DNA of 7,302 nt from Candidatus Moraniibacteriota bacterium. GTDB lineage: Bacteria > Patescibacteriota > Minisyncoccia > Moranbacterales > UBA11712. Numbering within the stretch: the first letter of the stretch is position 1; every line of letters begins with the position of its first letter. The notes under the pieces are model-generated. The model had not been told where the DNA came from and made no database searches. It worked only from the letters and a program-made list of their open reading frames with translations. The position numbers and the translations under genes are program-made. The stretch spans positions 1 through 7,302 of the forward strand of contig PMJF01000058.1 of NCBI GenBank assembly GCA_003157295.1. The letters are read 5' to 3'. Positions 6,154-7,302 of the stretch are shown in pieces.

Positions 6154-7032
6154 ATGGGGAAATGCATAATCTGTCAGAAGGAAATCTTCAAAAAATCCCA
6201 TATTCGTCCCGTATCCGTGTACGATAAAAGGTCTTATGATCTGATAAAATGTGAAAACTGCAAGACGCTTTTTACCTATCCCGTACCCTCACAAGATGAA
6301 ATAGACCAGATCTATAAAGAGCAGTATTTTTATGGCGCCCATAAAATAACTGTTGGAGAAAAAAGATACCGGGCCAAAAAGATGGCCAGCTACGTGAGTC
6401 GTTTCAGTAGCATTAAAACGGCTCTCGATGTCGGTTCGATGTATGGATTTCTGATAGATGAATTAAATAGAAGGAACATTCGCTGCGCTGGAATAGATAT
6501 CGATCCTGAAGCAGTCGCTTACTGCAAGAAAAATAACATTCCGGTTGAGAGCATATCGCTTGAGGGCTATTTGGAAAAACCAGGCGGGTCCCATGACCTC
6601 ATCATTCTAAGCCACGTCTTAGAGCATCTATTTGATCCCAAGGAAAAACTCATAGCGATCAGGGAAAAATTGAATGATGGTGGAAAATTGCTCATCGCCG
6701 TTCCCAATATTGAGGCTTGGACCCGGAAGATATTTGGAAACTATTGGGGTTACTGGGACGTGCCGATACACCTGACCCATTTCAATAAGAGCACACTTCG
6801 GAATCTGCTTGAATCTTCGGGCTTTGAAATTGTTGATGTGAGAACGGTCGGCGGAAGCTCACTGCTTTTTTTCTCAACATTGGCAAAGATGCTCAGAAAA
6901 AGTGGCGGTTCATTTGAAATTACGCATGCAAAAAAATGGCTGATCGGCTCTATTTCTTCGATACTGAAATACTGGTATAATTTGGGAGATGATGAGATTT
7001 TGGTGGTGGCAAAGATTAAGAGCAAAAAATGA
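6154..7032 (+). CDS. Class I SAM-dependent methyltransferase with N-terminal zinc ribbon
   Basis: A 292-residue protein, counted from the ATG at 6154. An in-frame ATG at 6118 would add 12 residues but sits in the probable promoter, and the zinc ribbon begins right after the 6154 start. Cys4/Cys7 and Cys33/Cys36 form a C-x2-C...C-x2-C zinc site. The SAM-binding Rossmann fold follows: L-D-V-G-S-x-x-G (91-98), acidic strand end G-I-D-I-D-P (113-118), and D-L-I-I-L-S-H-V-L-E-H-L at 148-159, then V-P-N-I-E-A-W and P-I-H-L-T-H-F-N (204-211). This is the Methyltransf_23-like layout common in polysaccharide clusters, where such enzymes methylate sugars or lipid-linked intermediates. The zinc ribbon recalls deoxysugar C-methyltransferases, but their extra C-terminal domain is not evident. 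The target is unknown. It overlaps the next gene by four bases (ATGA at 7029-7032). Confidence 0.85.
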   Translation: MGKCIICQKEIFKKSHIRPVSVYDKRSYDLIKCENCKTLFTYPVPSQDEIDQIYKEQYFYGAHKITVGEKRYRAKKMASYVSRFSSIKTALDVGSMYGFLIDELNRRNIRCAGIDIDPEAVAYCKKNNIPVESISLEGYLEKPGGSHDLIILSHVLEHLFDPKEKLIAIREKLNDGGKLLIAVPNIEAWTRKIFGNYWGYWDVPIHLTHFNKSTLRNLLESSGFEIVDVRTVGGSSLLFFSTLAKMLRKSGGSFEITHAKKWLIGSISSILKYWYNLGDDEILVVAKIKSKK

Positions 7033-7302
7033 TAAAAAGATATATTGTTTTTATGATCGGCGGGGGGATCGGAACATTGCTGTATTTGTCCGTAGTCTAT
7101 TTTTTGGTTCAAGTGGCGGGACTCTGGTATCTTTGGGCATACTGTATCGGATCGGCCTTCAGCATTACCTTTAATTTCATATATCACCGCCGCATTACAT
7201 TCAATGTCAGGGAGAAGGCGAGAGATAAATTCATTAAATTTGTTTTCAGCAGTGTTCTCATCGGTTTCATGACGATTGGTTTTGTGTATGTCCTGACGGA
7301 TA
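7029..7302 (+). CDS. GtrA-family membrane protein, N-terminal part (3' end outside window)
   Basis: An open frame of 91 codons starts with an ATG overlapping the methyltransferase stop (ATGA) and runs off the window end. It reads M-I-K-R-Y-I-V-F-M-I-G-G-G-I-G-T, then a first membrane segment (about 4-28), a second around W37-F53, the signature N-F-I-Y-H-R-R-I-T-F-N (about 52-62), and a third segment beginning near residue 70. The F-x-x-G-G-x-G-T start and the N-F-x-x-x-R-x-x-T-F motif after the second helix are typical of GtrA-like proteins (PF04138), which usually have four helices. GtrA proteins are proposed to move polyprenyl-phosphate-linked sugars across the membrane, often with a Dpm1-like GT2 partner such as the one at 3468. 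Start choice is supported by coupling; no Shine-Dalgarno sequence is seen. Confidence 0.85.
   Translation, partial: MIKRYIVFMIGGGIGTLLYLSVVYFLVQVAGLWYLWAYCIGSAFSITFNFIYHRRITFNVREKARDKFIKFVFSSVLIGFMTIGFVYVLTD

Noticed and set aside
1..7302. UGA recoding (code 25) as in Gracilibacteria/SR1, or CRISPR, tRNA, IS elements
   Set aside because: TGA ends three genes at the expected family lengths (3471, 5396, 7032) with no in-frame TGA inside the genes. No spaced direct repeats, tRNA cloverleaf or transposase sequence was seen.

Overview
The window looks like part of a cell-surface glycan and surface-protein region from a small-genome bacterium, most likely of the Candidate Phyla Radiation (Patescibacteria/Parcubacteria-like). 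That placement is inference. It rests on tightly packed co-directional genes, no Shine-Dalgarno sequence before any start I can place, lysine-rich proteins, small secreted WxL-like proteins, and a GT2/GtrA/perosamine gene set. There is no marker gene to prove it. TGA is used as an ordinary stop for three genes, so the code is standard and not the UGA-glycine code of Gracilibacteria/SR1. All genes are on the + strand.

Layout. (1) 1-1254: two tandem, closely related secreted proteins with a WxL-domain-like beta-sandwich. The first is cut by the window start. The second has its own sigma70-type promoter, a signal peptide and an intrinsic terminator. (2) 1280-6088: one apparent operon between an extended -10 promoter and a strong terminator. 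It encodes GDP-mannose 4,6-dehydratase, a perosamine-synthase-type PLP aminotransferase, a 642-residue fusion of a Dpm1-like GT2 glycosyltransferase with an ATP-grasp ligase, and a small PHP-fold metallo-phosphoesterase. (3) 6119-7302: start of a second unit with a zinc-ribbon class I methyltransferase, translationally coupled to a GtrA-family membrane protein that runs off the window end.

How the genes could work together. The first two operon genes are the textbook two-step route GDP-mannose -> GDP-4-keto-6-deoxymannose -> GDP-perosamine, and both have intact catalytic residues. The Dpm1-like domain could load a sugar onto a polyprenyl-phosphate carrier. The GtrA-type protein could help such a lipid-linked sugar cross the membrane. 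The fused ATP-grasp domain could form an amide or ester bond on an amino sugar, for example acylating the perosamine 4-amino group, but that last step is a hypothesis. The most unusual feature is the GT2-ATP-grasp fusion placed directly after a perosamine pathway and followed by a PHP enzyme.
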